Assembly: GCA_900318245.1 (NCBI GenBank)
Contig: ONJT01000014.1
Span: 1 to 54,145, forward strand
Source of the DNA: an uncultured Bacteroidales bacterium
GTDB taxonomy: Bacteria > Bacteroidota > Bacteroidia > Bacteroidales > Paludibacteraceae
Direction of reading: 5' to 3'
Length of the DNA: 54,145 bases
In this document: in pieces, positions 15,908 to 25,680 of the stretch
Position numbering within the stretch: position 1 is the stretch's first letter
Layout: each line of letters starts with the position of its first letter
Notes under the pieces: model-generated
Seen by the model: only the letters and a program-made list of their open reading frames with translations
What the model was told of the DNA's origin: nothing
Database searches by the model: none
Translations under genes and position numbers: made by a program

Positions 15908-17745
15908 CGCACGCGCTGACCGGTAACGGTATATTCTACTCCGCTGCGGATGATGATGAGTTGTCCATGGCGGATTTCTTTATATGCTGCCGATTCGTCT
16001 GCTACATTCTCAATCGGCTGTGCGCTTGAGCAGGTAGCCTTGATCTTCAGGTTCTTGATTTCCCATGTGGCATAATTCGTAGCAGTACTCATATACTTGA
16101 ATGCAAAGACCGTATTCGAACCTAAGTACTCAACCGGCACATCGATAGAAGCATCGACAAAATTCCAGTCGGTATTGGCTGCATAAGGACTGATAGTCAG
16201 TTGGTACCATGTAGAAGACTCTACGTCGCCTTGGAAATCCGGTGTTACCCAGAGCGTCAACTCTTCAGACGGAGTGCCCGCCCACTTATGCGTATGCTGG
16301 AAGCTGATCGTCGCCGAACTCATCTCACTGAGATTCATTTCGGGCGTTAACATATAATCGGTATAGCCACCTTGCTTCTGAGCTTTGGCATAGCCACCTG
16401 AATTCCAGTACCAGATATTATTCACCGAGGTCAACGGATCCAGACTGCTGGTCAGATAGGTCGCATCGATATCTTCGCAAGGACCTTCTTCCGCAGGCTC
16501 AGTACTCAGGTTTATCTCCACTACATACGGATCATGGTCGGACCATGACTGCCATGAGTTAACGGCGGAGTTGCACTTATAAGCAGAGACGTGCTTCACG
16601 TACGCATTGACGATTTGGTCAGCCATAGAGGCGTTCGCCAAAACGTGATCAATCAGTTCACCGCTGCCGTAACAGTGCGACCAAGCGGACGGGTCGTACT
16701 TGAGCAGTTGCTCCTCATAGCCGGCATTGATAAGCATTGTGATAGGCGTCTCGCCATATTGGCAGTTGAGGTCACCGAGAATTAAGATATCGGGATCGAC
16801 GCTCACCTTTTTAAGTGCGTTAAGCAGGTTCGTGGCGTTGGTCTCACGCATAGATGCCCCTTGGTCGGACGATGAATCTTTGGCCTTGAAGTGGTTCATG
16901 CTGATAACGAGTCTCTCGCCATTTTCTTTCTGCTCAAAGACTTGGAGACGCATGGTATGGGCATAATAGCCGTTCCCGGATACCGCGCTGGCATTGGAGC
17001 CGTAGGTCTTCACACGGTCGGTTCGATAGATAAAGCCGGACTTGATTTGGTTATCCGAGATACCTTCGTACCATGTATAGTCAATACCATCGCTGACCGC
17101 TACATAACGCCCCGCTTCTCCGGCCTGCGTACTCATCGCTTCGGCCAGATGCTGCAATGCGATCGGGGTTGCTTCTACTTCGCAGAACGCATAGATATCC
17201 GCATCGATATCCAACATAGCATTGACGATCTTCTGCGTCTTTTCCTGGAAACCTGCTTCGTCGCTATAACTTGGCCGTGTCGACTGCGTATAGTTATAGT
17301 AATAGTTATTCAAGTTCTGCGCGCATACGCGAAGCGAACCCGTCTCCGGTTCCGGTTGCGATTCCAGCCATGTAGCAGGAGCGTTAGTAGGATACGTTTC
17401 AACCGTACTGTAATACTTCCTCAGTTGAGTAACCACACGCACTTTATCTCCTACCTCTAACTCTCTGTCCGGTCGGCAACGATAACATTGCAGTGCGCCC
17501 AAAGCGGAACTATTGGCGGTGCCACGGGTGTCAGCAATCCAAAAGGTCATGTTGTTATAAGACGTATTGAATTCATTTTTGTCAATGAAATTCACATAAC
17601 CTTCAACGGTATATGTCTCCTCTGTCGGAACATTATTTTCCGTTTGGGCAAGTCCAATAGCAATGGCTTCGGCTACCGTAATGGTCTGCGCAAAGACGCT
17701 TACCGCAAACAAAAGGACAAAACATACAGAAGTGAACTTTTTCAT
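15904..17745 (-). CDS. Secreted endonuclease/exonuclease/phosphatase-family protein with OB and jelly-roll domains
   Basis: A 613-residue secreted protein. Order: signal peptide (1-19, cleavage after FA), an OB-like domain (about 20-110, TVEGYVNFIDKNEF and KVRVVTQLRKYY), an EEP-superfamily catalytic domain (about 130-420) with FCEVE (metal Glu), NHFKAK (His), ILGDLNCQYGETP (Asp/Asn) and WSDHDPYVVEI (general-base His), then a choice-of-anchor-J type jelly roll (about 430-585) and the short C-terminal tag with IRHGQLIIIR and YTVTGQRVR. All EEP active-site residues are present, so a working extracellular nuclease or phosphatase is likely; the substrate cannot be told. It is probably a type IX secretion substrate (inference from the tag and the por operon). 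No clear promoter was seen upstream. Confidence 0.9.
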   Translation of the reverse strand: MKKFTSVCFVLLFAVSVFAQTITVAEAIAIGLAQTENNVPTEETYTVEGYVNFIDKNEFNTSYNNMTFWIADTRGTANSSALGALQCYRCRPDRELEVGDKVRVVTQLRKYYSTVETYPTNAPATWLESQPEPETGSLRVCAQNLNNYYYNYTQSTRPSYSDEAGFQEKTQKIVNAMLDIDADIYAFCEVEATPIALQHLAEAMSTQAGEAGRYVAVSDGIDYTWYEGISDNQIKSGFIYRTDRVKTYGSNASAVSGNGYYAHTMRLQVFEQKENGERLVISMNHFKAKDSSSDQGASMRETNATNLLNALKKVSVDPDILILGDLNCQYGETPITMLINAGYEEQLLKYDPSAWSHCYGSGELIDHVLANASMADQIVNAYVKHVSAYKCNSAVNSWQSWSDHDPYVVEINLSTEPAEEGPCEDIDATYLTSSLDPLTSVNNIWYWNSGGYAKAQKQGGYTDYMLTPEMNLSEMSSATISFQHTHKWAGTPSEELTLWVTPDFQGDVESSTWYQLTISPYAANTDWNFVDASIDVPVEYLGSNTVFAFKYMSTATNYATWEIKNLKIKATCSSAQPIENVADESAAYKEIRHGQLIIIRSGVEYTVTGQRVR

Positions 17746-17772
17746 ACGTATTGAATTTAGAAATTAGTGCAA

Positions 17773-17797
17773 CGAGGGTGGTAATCAGCCACCCTCG
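17773..17797 (-). terminator. Intrinsic terminator of the frd operon
   Basis: A perfect 9-bp GC-rich stem (17773-17781 with 17789-17797) with a 7-nt loop, 9 bp after frdB, followed on the minus strand by a moderately T-rich tract. Confidence 0.8.
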
Positions 17798-17805
17798 TGC
17801 GGGGA

Positions 17806-18561
17806 TTAGTCTTTGAACTTCGCGCAGAGGAACTCGCGGTTGAGGCGAGCGATGTTAGCAAGGCTAACAGATTTCGGGCACTCAGCGGCACATGCACCGG
17901 TGTTGGTACAGTTACCAAATCCGAGTTCGTCCATCTTAGCCACCATCGCTTTCGCGCGAGCCGCAGCCTCGATCTTACCTTGCGGCAGGAGGGCGAGTTG
18001 CGAAACCTTAGCAGCCACGAAGAGCATCGCCGAGCCGTTCTTACAAGCCGCAGCACAAGCGCCGCAACCGATACAAGAAGCTGCGTCCATCGCCTCGTCA
18101 GCTACCGGCTTCGGGATAGGTATGGCGTTCGCGTCAGGTACACCACCGGTGTTGACGGAAACGAAACCGCCGGCCTGCATGATCTTGTCGTACGCACCGC
18201 GATCGACCATGAGGTCTTTGATTACAGGGAACGCACGGCTACGCCACGGTTCTACAGTGATCGTCTCACCGTCTTTGAACTTACGCATGTGGAGCTGGCA
18301 GGTCGTGATAGCGCTGTCAGGTCCGTGCGGGTGACCGTTGACGTACATCGAGCACATACCGCAGATACCCTCGCGGCAGTCGTGATCGTAAGTAACGGGG
18401 TCTTTGTGCTCTGAAACGAGTTGCTCGTTGAGAATATCAATCATCTCCAAGAACGAAGCACCTTGGAAGACGTGCTTCAGGTCATAGGTTTCAAAATGAC
18501 CTTGTGCTTTAGGTCCCGCCTGTCTCCAAACGCGAACCTTAATATCAATGTATTGATCCAT
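17806..18561 (-). CDS. frdB: Fumarate reductase/succinate dehydrogenase iron-sulfur subunit
   Basis: Carries electrons from the membrane quinone site to FAD of FrdA. The 251 residues show the [2Fe-2S] ligands Cys62, Cys67, Cys70 and Cys88 ([10 protein letters not shown]), the [4Fe-4S] motif [11 protein letters not shown] (Cys163-Cys173) and the final cluster residues around [15 protein letters not shown] (Cys218-Cys228). It is typical of B-type complexes with a single cytochrome b subunit. It follows frdA by 38 bp and ends at a clear hairpin terminator. In Bacteroidales this complex mainly reduces fumarate to succinate during anaerobic growth (family knowledge). Confidence 0.97.
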   Translation of the reverse strand: MDQYIDIKVRVWRQAGPKAQGHFETYDLKHVFQGASFLEMIDILNEQLVSEHKDPVTYDHDCREGICGMCSMYVNGHPHGPDSAITTCQLHMRKFKDGETITVEPWRSRAFPVIKDLMVDRGAYDKIMQAGGFVSVNTGGVPDANAIPIPKPVADEAMDAASCIGCGACAAACKNGSAMLFVAAKVSQLALLPQGKIEAAARAKAMVAKMDELGFGNCTNTGACAAECPKSVSLANIARLNREFLCAKFKD

Positions 18562-18567
18562 AAAACT

Positions 18568-18604
18568 ATTTACGATTTAATCATTTACCATTTGGTCATT
18601 TAGT
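18568..18604. repeat. Degenerate 7/8-bp repeats between frdA and frdB
   Basis: Five successive units beginning ATTT (ATTTACG, ATTTAATC, ATTTACC, ATTTGGTC, ATTTAGT) make up nearly the whole frdA-frdB spacer and reach into the frdA stop codon. The period alternates 7 and 8 bp. Confidence 0.5.
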
Positions 18605-20738
18605 TCTTATAGTTACGGGTCTTACGTTCCGTGAATTCGTAGTCAAGCGGCTCTTTGATGAGTTGCGGCTCTTTGTCCTCACCCATGTATTTCCAACAGC
18701 CGACATACGCGAACTTGTCATCCTGACGGAGAGCCTCACCTTCCGGCGTCTGGTATTCCTCGCGGAAGTGACCACCGCAAGACTCCTCACGATGGAGAGC
18801 ATCTACGGCCATCAGACGACCAATCTCGATGAAGTCAGCCAGACGCAGCGCTTTCTCGAGCTCGTTGTTCAGGCTGTTAGCCTCACCCGGGATATAGACG
18901 TTCGTCCAGAACTCTTTCTTGATGGCATCAATCTTCTTGATACCCTCTTTCAAGCCCTCAGCAGTACGACCCATGCCGACGAAGTCCCACATGATGAGAC
19001 CGAGCTCTTTGTGGATCGAATCCACCGAGCGGTTACCCTTGATGGCCATGAGGCGATCAATCTTGTCCTGTACAGCTTTCTCAGCCTCAGCGAACTCAGG
19101 CAGGTCGGTACTCATGCGCGGTACACCGATCTGGTCGCTCAGGTAGTTCTGGATCGTGTAAGGAAGAACGAAGTATCCGTCAGCCAAACCTTGCATCAAC
19201 GCCGACGCACCAAGACGGTTAGCACCGTGGTCGGAGAAGTTCGCTTCACCGATACAGAACAGACCCTTGACGGTTGTCTGGAGTTCATAGTCCACCCAGA
19301 TACCACCCATTGTGTAGTGAATAGCCGGGAAGATCATCATCGGGTTCTCGTACGGGTTCTCATCGACAATCTTCTCGTACATCTGGAACAGGTTACCGTA
19401 TTTCTGCGCAACCACGTCCTTGCCCAGACGCTGGATAGCATCGCTGAAGTCCAGGAACACAGCGAGACCGGTGTTGTTCACGCCAAAGCCCTTATCGCAA
19501 CGCTCTTTGGCAGCACGCGAAGCTACGTCACGCGGAACGAGGTTACCGAATGCCGGATAACGACGCTCGAGATAGTAGTCACGATCCTCTTCGGGGATAT
19601 CACGACCCTTAATCTCACCTGCTTGCAGGCGCTTTGCATCTTCGAGTTTCTTCGGTACCCAAATACGACCGTCGTTGCGGAGCGACTCCGACATAAGGGT
19701 CAGTTTGGATTGGAAGTCACCATGCTTCGGGATACAGGTCGGGTGGATCTGTGCGTAGCAGGGGTTAGCAAACAACGCACCGTGACGGTACATCTGCATA
19801 GCGGCCGAACCGTTCGAAGCCATCGCATTGGTGGAGAGGAAGAAGGTGTTTCCGTAACCACCCGAACCTACTACGACAGCGTGAGCGAAGAAGCGCTCGA
19901 TGCGACCGGTCACGAGGTTACGCGCGATGATACCGCGAGCACGTTTCTCACCGTTCTCATCCGGGATGAGGACGATATCCAGCATCTCGTAGCGGGTGTA
20001 CATCTTCACCTTGCCCTTACCGATCTGACGACTCAATGCGCTATACGCACCGAGCAATAACTGCTGACCGGTCTGACCCTTTGCGTAGAACGTACGGCTA
20101 ACCTGCGCGCCACCGAACGAACGGTTGTCGAGCAGACCGCCGTATTCACGTGCGAAGGGCACACCCTGTGCGACACACTGGTCGATGATATTATTACTTA
20201 CCTCCGCCAGACGGTATACGTTGGCCTCACGAGCGCGGTAGTCACCACCCTTGATCGTATCGTAGTAGAGACGATAGACGGAGTCACCATCGTTCTGGTA
20301 GTTCTTTGCCGCATTGATACCGCCCTGTGCAGCAATCGAGTGCGCACGACGCGGGCTGTCCTGAATACAGAAGTTGAGCACATTGAATCCCATCTCTGCC
20401 AGCGATGCCGCAGCGGATGCACCGGCCAGACCCGTACCTACTACAATTACGTCCAGACGACGTTTGTTAGCGGGGTTAACGAGTTTCTGATGGTTCTTAT
20501 AGTTCGTCCATTTGAGCTCCAGCGGACCGGCAGGAATCTTCGCCATCTCCGGGGTAATGATCGGAGTGGTAGCTTCTTTCACTGCCTCGGCAGCAGCGGT
20601 TTGAACCTTTGTCGTTACCTCTGCAGCAGCGTCCAAAGCAGCCTCGGCTACTTCTACGGCTTTCTTCGCTACCTTCGTAGCCACTTTCTTAGCTGCCTTA
20701 ACCGCAGCCTCTTTGATCTCTTCTTTCTTTGTTGCCAT
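18600..20738 (-). CDS. frdA: Fumarate reductase/succinate dehydrogenase flavoprotein with extra N-terminal helix
   Basis: The catalytic FAD subunit, interconverting fumarate and succinate. From about residue 69 ([20 protein letters not shown]) it matches Bacteroidetes FrdA: GTGLAGA for FAD (101-107), [13 protein letters not shown] with the FAD-linking His133, and the substrate region [14 protein letters not shown]. The first 66 residues are extra: Ala/Lys/Glu/Val-rich with almost no Gly or aromatic residues, likely a long amphipathic helix. An internal ATG at 20546 would give a standard-length protein but leave a 200-bp gap after frdC, whereas the chosen start is 12 bp after it and the extension is fully open, so I keep it. 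Proteomics would settle the start. Confidence 0.95.
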   Translation of the reverse strand: MATKKEEIKEAAVKAAKKVATKVAKKAVEVAEAALDAAAEVTTKVQTAAAEAVKEATTPIITPEMAKIPAGPLELKWTNYKNHQKLVNPANKRRLDVIVVGTGLAGASAAASLAEMGFNVLNFCIQDSPRRAHSIAAQGGINAAKNYQNDGDSVYRLYYDTIKGGDYRAREANVYRLAEVSNNIIDQCVAQGVPFAREYGGLLDNRSFGGAQVSRTFYAKGQTGQQLLLGAYSALSRQIGKGKVKMYTRYEMLDIVLIPDENGEKRARGIIARNLVTGRIERFFAHAVVVGSGGYGNTFFLSTNAMASNGSAAMQMYRHGALFANPCYAQIHPTCIPKHGDFQSKLTLMSESLRNDGRIWVPKKLEDAKRLQAGEIKGRDIPEEDRDYYLERRYPAFGNLVPRDVASRAAKERCDKGFGVNNTGLAVFLDFSDAIQRLGKDVVAQKYGNLFQMYEKIVDENPYENPMMIFPAIHYTMGGIWVDYELQTTVKGLFCIGEANFSDHGANRLGASALMQGLADGYFVLPYTIQNYLSDQIGVPRMSTDLPEFAEAEKAVQDKIDRLMAIKGNRSVDSIHKELGLIMWDFVGMGRTAEGLKEGIKKIDAIKKEFWTNVYIPGEANSLNNELEKALRLADFIEIGRLMAVDALHREESCGGHFREEYQTPEGEALRQDDKFAYVGCWKYMGEDKEPQLIKEPLDYEFTERKTRNYKN

Positions 20739-20750
20739 AGTCGTAATTTT

Positions 20751-21440
20751 TTAGAGCATAGCGATACCCATGCCAAGGTAATACAATACAACGATAGCGA
20801 ACGGCAGAACCGCGAGTGTAGCGATGATGCAGCCGATCACTTTGATACGCTTCATCCAAACGAGGTTGTTCCAACCGAGCGTGTGGAGAGCCGACCAAAC
20901 ACCGTGACGCAGATGGAGCCACAGCGCGCAGAGCCAGATGAGGTAGAGCACGCAGTACACTTGTCCCCAGACGGGCTCAGTGAAGAGTGCCTTCACGTAC
21001 GCTGCTCCGTTCTGCGGATCGAAAGCACCGGTCTCAATACCCGTTACTTCCGCGAACTGCATCTTAAACCAGAAGTTGTAGAGGTGCAAGCAGAGGAAAC
21101 CGAGAACGCAGAAACCGAGAACGAGCATGTTCTCCGACTCCCAATCCACGCCTTCTTTCTTACCTGTTACGGCATAACGGTCGTTACCGCGCGCTGCACG
21201 GTTTTGGATCGTCAGGTAGATTGCGTAGCAGAAATGCACCAGCACCAGAAAGGCCAGACCAAGTGTGCCGATGAGGGCATACCAGTTTGCGCCTAACAGG
21301 TGGCAAATCATGTTGTAGGCATCCTCCGAGAAGACCACAGCCAAGTTCATGCAACCGTGGAAAAGCAGGAAGAAGACCAACGCCAGGCCGGTCAAGCTCA
21401 TGACGAACTTACGGCCGATAGATGAATCTTTTAACCACAT
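20751..21440 (-). CDS. frdC: Fumarate reductase/succinate dehydrogenase cytochrome b subunit
   Basis: The 229-residue membrane anchor with five hydrophobic helices. It binds two b hemes and the menaquinone site in B-type complexes. The start MWLKDSSIGRKFVMSLTGLA and the helix residues LLFHGCMNLAV, VHFCYAIYLT, LHLYNFWFKM and LWLHLRHGVWSAL supply the His ligands expected for a diheme subunit. First gene of the frdC-A-B operon; the order cytochrome, flavoprotein, iron-sulfur is standard for Bacteroides. The 43-bp AT-rich gap to trxB contains no clear TAnnTTTG promoter. Confidence 0.95.
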   Translation of the reverse strand: MWLKDSSIGRKFVMSLTGLALVFFLLFHGCMNLAVVFSEDAYNMICHLLGANWYALIGTLGLAFLVLVHFCYAIYLTIQNRAARGNDRYAVTGKKEGVDWESENMLVLGFCVLGFLCLHLYNFWFKMQFAEVTGIETGAFDPQNGAAYVKALFTEPVWGQVYCVLYLIWLCALWLHLRHGVWSALHTLGWNNLVWMKRIKVIGCIIATLAVLPFAIVVLYYLGMGIAML

Positions 21441-21483
21441 AGATTAGATTGTTTGTTAGAATTAATATTGATTTTTGTTTTGT

Positions 21484-22413
21484 TTATAAGCTCTTAATAT
21501 ACTTGTCTGCTTCGATAGCAGCTTTCGCGCCGGAACCTGCTGCTACGATGGCCTGACGGTAATGGGGGTCGGCGCAGTCACCGGCTGCAAAGACACCCGG
21601 CACGTTCGTGCGGGGACTGTCGCCCTCCACAAGAATATACCCCTCTGCATCGCGATGGAGGAAGTCTTTGAAGAGTTCGGTATTGGGATGATGACCGATA
21701 GCGAGGAAGAAGCCGTCGATGTCGATATGACGGAGTTCTTCGTCTGGTTCGCCTTTGCGGTAAACGAGGTCTGCGCCCTGCACTTTGCCTTCGCCCGTCA
21801 GTTGGAGCGTGTTGTGCTCAAAGAGCACCTCAATCTTCGGGTTGTTGAGTACGCGCTGCTGCATGATCTCCGAAGCACGGAGATAGGGTTTGCGGACAAT
21901 CATATAGACTTTCTCGCAAAGACCAGCCAGGTAGTTGGCCTCTTCGCAGGCCGTGTCACCGCCGCCTACAACCGCTACGGTCTTCTTGCGATAGAAGAAA
22001 CCGTCGCATGTAGCACATGCACTCACACCGCGACCGCGATAGGTGCGCTCGGACTCGATGCCGAGGTACTTGGCAGACGCTCCGGTAGCGATGATAACCG
22101 CATCGGCTTCGTATTCGATCTCGTCTTCTACAATCACTTTCTTCGGGGACGTGGAAAAATCCACTTTGGTCACGATGCCGGATACAAACTGCGTTCCGAA
22201 GCGCTCGGCTTGGCGACGCATGTCATCCATCATCGTGAAGGGTTCTACACCATCCGGATAGCCCGGAAAATTCTCCACTTCGGTAGTGGTCGTCAGTTGT
22301 CCGCCGAGTTGGGGACCTTCGATGAGAACAGGTTGTAAGTTAGCACGCGAAGCGTATATAGCGGCCGTATAGCCGGCAGGACCGCTTCCTATTATTAAGC
22401 ATTTTACTCTCAT
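21484..22413 (-). CDS. trxB: Thioredoxin reductase (NADPH)
   Basis: A cytoplasmic flavoenzyme that passes electrons from NADPH to thioredoxin. The protein of 309 residues has the N-terminal FAD motif IIGSGPAGYTAAIYASRA, the redox pair CATC at about residues 134-137, the NADPH motif VVGGGDTACEEA and the C-terminal VFAAGDCAD. The start overlaps the LolA-like gene by ATGA (22410-22413), and that gene overlaps ftsK in the same way, so the three genes form one coupled unit read from upstream of ftsK. Confidence 0.97.
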   Translation of the reverse strand: MRVKCLIIGSGPAGYTAAIYASRANLQPVLIEGPQLGGQLTTTTEVENFPGYPDGVEPFTMMDDMRRQAERFGTQFVSGIVTKVDFSTSPKKVIVEDEIEYEADAVIIATGASAKYLGIESERTYRGRGVSACATCDGFFYRKKTVAVVGGGDTACEEANYLAGLCEKVYMIVRKPYLRASEIMQQRVLNNPKIEVLFEHNTLQLTGEGKVQGADLVYRKGEPDEELRHIDIDGFFLAIGHHPNTELFKDFLHRDAEGYILVEGDSPRTNVPGVFAAGDCADPHYRQAIVAAGSGAKAAIEADKYIKSL

Positions 22414-22973
22414 AATCGCATATCGTTGACATATGTGTCGGCGTCGGCCTTGATCACATATTCAGGTTTTGTATTGATAAATTTGGGTTCTTTCATCTTA
22501 AGCGTCGAGGTCTTATTTCCCTCTTTGATCTCGACAGAAAGGGGCATCAGGTCGCTGGTCCGCACGCGCAACACAAAGCGGTTAATACCAATCGATTGGT
22601 CTTTCGGCGTGAGCGTGATGATCGTCTGCGCACCGTCGGAGGTGGCGCGCTCGGTTACGTTACAAACCGGCACGAGCGCCTTCGCGTATAGAAGCGGATT
22701 CGTCTCGACGAGTTCCTGGTCGGTGGGGTTCGTGAGCGTCAGTTCGTCGGTATCGCCCGAGTACATGTACATCGTCTTGCCGTCATAGGCGGCATCAACG
22801 CTGAACATCGAGAGACGGAAACAGTTGCCGCTCATGGTGATCGTTCCGGGATAGTTCATCGGCGCGTTCACTTCTTCGGCTACCGTGACAGTGAAATCCG
22901 ACTGCAAGGTCTTCGTCTCAAGGTTCGTCAGGAACGAACTCAGGACGGCGAATATCATTAGCATTGTTTTCAT
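22410..22973 (-). CDS. lolA: LolA-like periplasmic lipoprotein carrier
   Basis: A likely carrier of lipoproteins across the periplasm. The 187 residues comprise a short signal peptide (cleavage uncertain, about residue 15-20) and a LolA/LolB-type half-barrel with alternating beta strands, the segment TLQSDFTVTV at the start and MYSGDTDELTLTNPT in the middle. Such proteins sit next to ftsK in many bacteria, including this ATGA-coupled arrangement, which supports the name. The sequence is diverged and LolA-like DUF proteins with other roles exist, so the exact function is moderately supported. Confidence 0.8.
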   Translation of the reverse strand: MKTMLMIFAVLSSFLTNLETKTLQSDFTVTVAEEVNAPMNYPGTITMSGNCFRLSMFSVDAAYDGKTMYMYSGDTDELTLTNPTDQELVETNPLLYAKALVPVCNVTERATSDGAQTIITLTPKDQSIGINRFVLRVRTSDLMPLSVEIKEGNKTSTLKMKEPKFINTKPEYVIKADADTYVNDMRL

Positions 22974-25519
22974 TTCACTCCTAATTCTTCTAATAGTTTA
23001 TCCAGTTGATCGAGGTCGGTGATGAGCACGTCACGTCCCTTTGGTCCTTTGTTTGGTCCTACGATGCCGGCGGCCTCAAGTTGGTCAGACAACTTACCGG
23101 CACGGTTATAACCAATCTCGAACGCACGCTGCAGACGTGAGGTCGAACCTTCTTGCTTCGTTACTACGTAACGGGCCACATCCGCAAACATCGGATCGAG
23201 TCGTTTCATATCTACGCTACCCGGCGCCAACGCATCGCCTTCACCGCCTTCGCCGACATATTCCGGCAACTGATACGGTTCCGTATAACGTTGCTGTTTG
23301 GAGATGTGCTTAACGATCTCGTCCACTTCCGGCGTGTCCACAAAGGCGCATTGTACACGAGTGATGGTCGCATTGCCTGCGTAGAGCGAGTCACCGCGGC
23401 CGATGAGTTGTTCCGCACCCTTGGCATCGAGCACGGTGCGCGAGTCAATGACAGACTGCGTACGGAGCGCTATTCGGGTCGGGATATTCGCTTTGATGAC
23501 ACCCGTCACGATATTGACGGACGGACGCTGCGTAGCGAGGATCATGTGCATACCCACCGCACGGGCTTTCTGCGTGATACGCGCGATAGGCGTCTCCACT
23601 TGTTTGCCTGCCTGCATGATGAAATCGCCGTACTCGTCAATGATGATGACGATATAAGGCAGGTACTGGTGATGCAGACTGTCTGCCACCAACTTGTTGG
23701 GGTTCAGGCGGCGACGAACGAACTTATCGTTATAGTCCTCCAGGTTGCGCACACCGGCATCCATGAGCAGCTTGTAACGGTTCTCCATCTCGATGACGAG
23801 GGAGTTAAGCGTGTTGATGACGCGGTCGCAGTCGGTGATGACGATCTGCTCAGGGTCTGTATCGGGCATCGCCGCGAGATAGTGCTTCAAAAGCGGTTTG
23901 TACGGTGCAAACTCCACCATCTTCGGGTCCACCATGACGAGTTTCAACTCCGCCGGGTGTTTCTTATATAAGAGCGACGTGATGATGGCATTGATAGCTA
24001 CGGACTTACCCGTTCCCGTTGCACCGGCTACGAGCAGGTGCGGGGTCTTCGCGAGGTCGAACATAAAGACCTCATTGGTAATCGTTCGGCCGTACGCTAC
24101 CGGCAACTTCATCTTCGTCTCTTCCTGGAAGCGCTTGCTCGCTATCACAGAGTGCATCGACACCACTTGCGGTTTCTCGTTCGGCACCTCAATACCGATC
24201 GTTCCTTTACCCGGCATCGGCGCGATGATACGGATACCAGTGGCAGAGAGCGACATCATAATATCGTTCTCGAGCGCTTGGATCTTCGCTACGCGAATAC
24301 CGGCCTTCGGCACGATCTCGTAGAGCGTGACGGTCGGTCCGACGGTTGCTTTGATAGAGTCGATCTCGATGCCGTAGTTGCGGAGGGTCGTCACGATGCG
24401 TGCGCCGTTCGCACGCTGTTCCTCTTCGTTGATCACCGGCGCTGCTTCGTTGTCATACACCTTCAGAAGATTGAGCGACGGGAATTTAAAGAACTCGAGG
24501 TCTTTGCGCGGATCGTACGGCCCGAGTTTCTCAAGAATCTTATCGGGGTCTTTGTCATAGAGTTTGTCTTCGATGACATCCTCAATTTTCAAGTCCGGGT
24601 CATCCGTTTTTTCTTCTTCGGCCGGCTCTTCTATGGGCAGCGGTGCGTCGCCCAACGGTTCGTCTTCATCATCCAAAACCGGAAGCGGTTCTTCTACCGG
24701 CGCGGGCTCGGGTTCTTCTTCCGGAATCGGGTCGATGGTAAATGTTACCTCATCGGAAGAATCGGAGTTATCGGATGGCTCGGGTTCTTCGGACACCGGG
24801 ATGTCGAGGGTTATCTCTTCGCCAAGATCCGTAGATTCTTTCGGCTTTCTGGTAAAGAGGTTCTTGCACCACGCGCCAAAGGCTTTGCAGCGGTCGATGA
24901 AGCGCGGGTCAGAGACGATGAGGAAGATGACCATCGAGAAGAAGAGAATCAGCACGATACCGGTGATTTGCACATAGCTTGTCAGCCATTTAGCAGCCCA
25001 AGCACCGAACTGTCCGCCCCAAAGGAAGACGCCAAGATGCACCATCTGTTGGGCAAAGCCAAAGGTAATGGATCCCCAAAGCACGAGGAAGACCGAGCAA
25101 CAGAAAAGTTTGATGGCCGGAATGTCGCGGAACACATGCATGATACGCAAGCCGTAGATGCCGATCATCAGGATTAAGAGCAAACTCGAAAATCCGAAAC
25201 TGCCGTTTATCAGGAAATGCGCCAAATCAGCTCCGGGCAGACCCAACATATTACGTATCGCTTCGCGATTCTCCACGCGGCCTGCGCGGTCGAGCGACAA
25301 AATATCTTGGTCGGAAGCACCGGTAAAAAGAAAACTCACATACGCGAGCAGCGCAAAGATGGAGAACATGAGCAACAGCACTCCGATCACCATCCGCACA
25401 CGACGGTCCGCAAAGAAGGCACGAACCGCCTGCACCCCACTGAGTTTCTCCACTCGGATGGCTCTTTCTTCCGGTTGTTCCGTTAAAATATCCCTTGATT
25501 TAATTGTGTGTCTGGGCAT
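22970..25519 (-). CDS. ftsK: DNA translocase FtsK/SpoIIIE
   Basis: A membrane-anchored ATPase that pumps chromosomal DNA through the closing division septum and directs dimer resolution. The 849-residue protein has an N-terminal membrane domain with four to five segments (about 38-190), an acidic Glu/Pro/Asp linker (about 225-320), the alpha domain and the ATPase with Walker A VAGATGTGKS (about 495-505) and Walker B IVIIIDEYGDF (about 628), then the C-terminal winged-helix gamma domain (GYNRAGKLSDQLEAAGIVGP). The linker is shorter than in E. coli, as usual outside Proteobacteria. First gene of the ftsK-lolA-trxB unit; a -7 element lies at 25540-25547. Confidence 0.96.
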   Translation of the reverse strand: MPRHTIKSRDILTEQPEERAIRVEKLSGVQAVRAFFADRRVRMVIGVLLLMFSIFALLAYVSFLFTGASDQDILSLDRAGRVENREAIRNMLGLPGADLAHFLINGSFGFSSLLLILMIGIYGLRIMHVFRDIPAIKLFCCSVFLVLWGSITFGFAQQMVHLGVFLWGGQFGAWAAKWLTSYVQITGIVLILFFSMVIFLIVSDPRFIDRCKAFGAWCKNLFTRKPKESTDLGEEITLDIPVSEEPEPSDNSDSSDEVTFTIDPIPEEEPEPAPVEEPLPVLDDEDEPLGDAPLPIEEPAEEEKTDDPDLKIEDVIEDKLYDKDPDKILEKLGPYDPRKDLEFFKFPSLNLLKVYDNEAAPVINEEEQRANGARIVTTLRNYGIEIDSIKATVGPTVTLYEIVPKAGIRVAKIQALENDIMMSLSATGIRIIAPMPGKGTIGIEVPNEKPQVVSMHSVIASKRFQEETKMKLPVAYGRTITNEVFMFDLAKTPHLLVAGATGTGKSVAINAIITSLLYKKHPAELKLVMVDPKMVEFAPYKPLLKHYLAAMPDTDPEQIVITDCDRVINTLNSLVIEMENRYKLLMDAGVRNLEDYNDKFVRRRLNPNKLVADSLHHQYLPYIVIIIDEYGDFIMQAGKQVETPIARITQKARAVGMHMILATQRPSVNIVTGVIKANIPTRIALRTQSVIDSRTVLDAKGAEQLIGRGDSLYAGNATITRVQCAFVDTPEVDEIVKHISKQQRYTEPYQLPEYVGEGGEGDALAPGSVDMKRLDPMFADVARYVVTKQEGSTSRLQRAFEIGYNRAGKLSDQLEAAGIVGPNKGPKGRDVLITDLDQLDKLLEELGVK

Positions 25520-25539
25520 AATACGTCAAAATTAGCATG

Positions 25540-25547
25540 CAAAAGTA
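25540..25547 (-). promoter_or_regulatory. Probable -7 element for ftsK
   Basis: TACTTTTG followed by CA on the minus strand, 20 nt before the ftsK start. The -33 match is weak (TTTC at 19 nt spacing), so only the -7 element is reported. Confidence 0.45.
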
Positions 25548-25639
25548 CAAAAAAATATGGAATCTCGAAAGTCAACACCTCAAAGAGGTGGATTTTTTCT
25601 ACAAAAAACGCGTTTTTTTAACAAAAAGTTCGCGCGCAC

Positions 25640-25670
25640 TTGCGTATATGAAATATTATTCGTATCTTTG
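25640..25670 (+). promoter_or_regulatory. Promoter of rseC and possibly the rnf genes
   Basis: TTG (25640-25642), 20 nt, TATCTTTGCA with the core at 25663-25670. The ATG at 25681 is 10 nt beyond, so the leader would be a few nucleotides. Confidence 0.65.
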
Positions 25671-25680
25671 CACGCTTTTT

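Noticed and set aside
18663-20060. 465-codon plus-strand frame opposite frdA
   Set aside because: Shadow of the highly biased frdA coding sequence, without recognisable domains or a promoter.
25537-25680. Longer N-terminus for rseC from 25537
   Set aside because: The extra 48 residues lie upstream of and across the promoter at 25640-25670 and are absent from the family.
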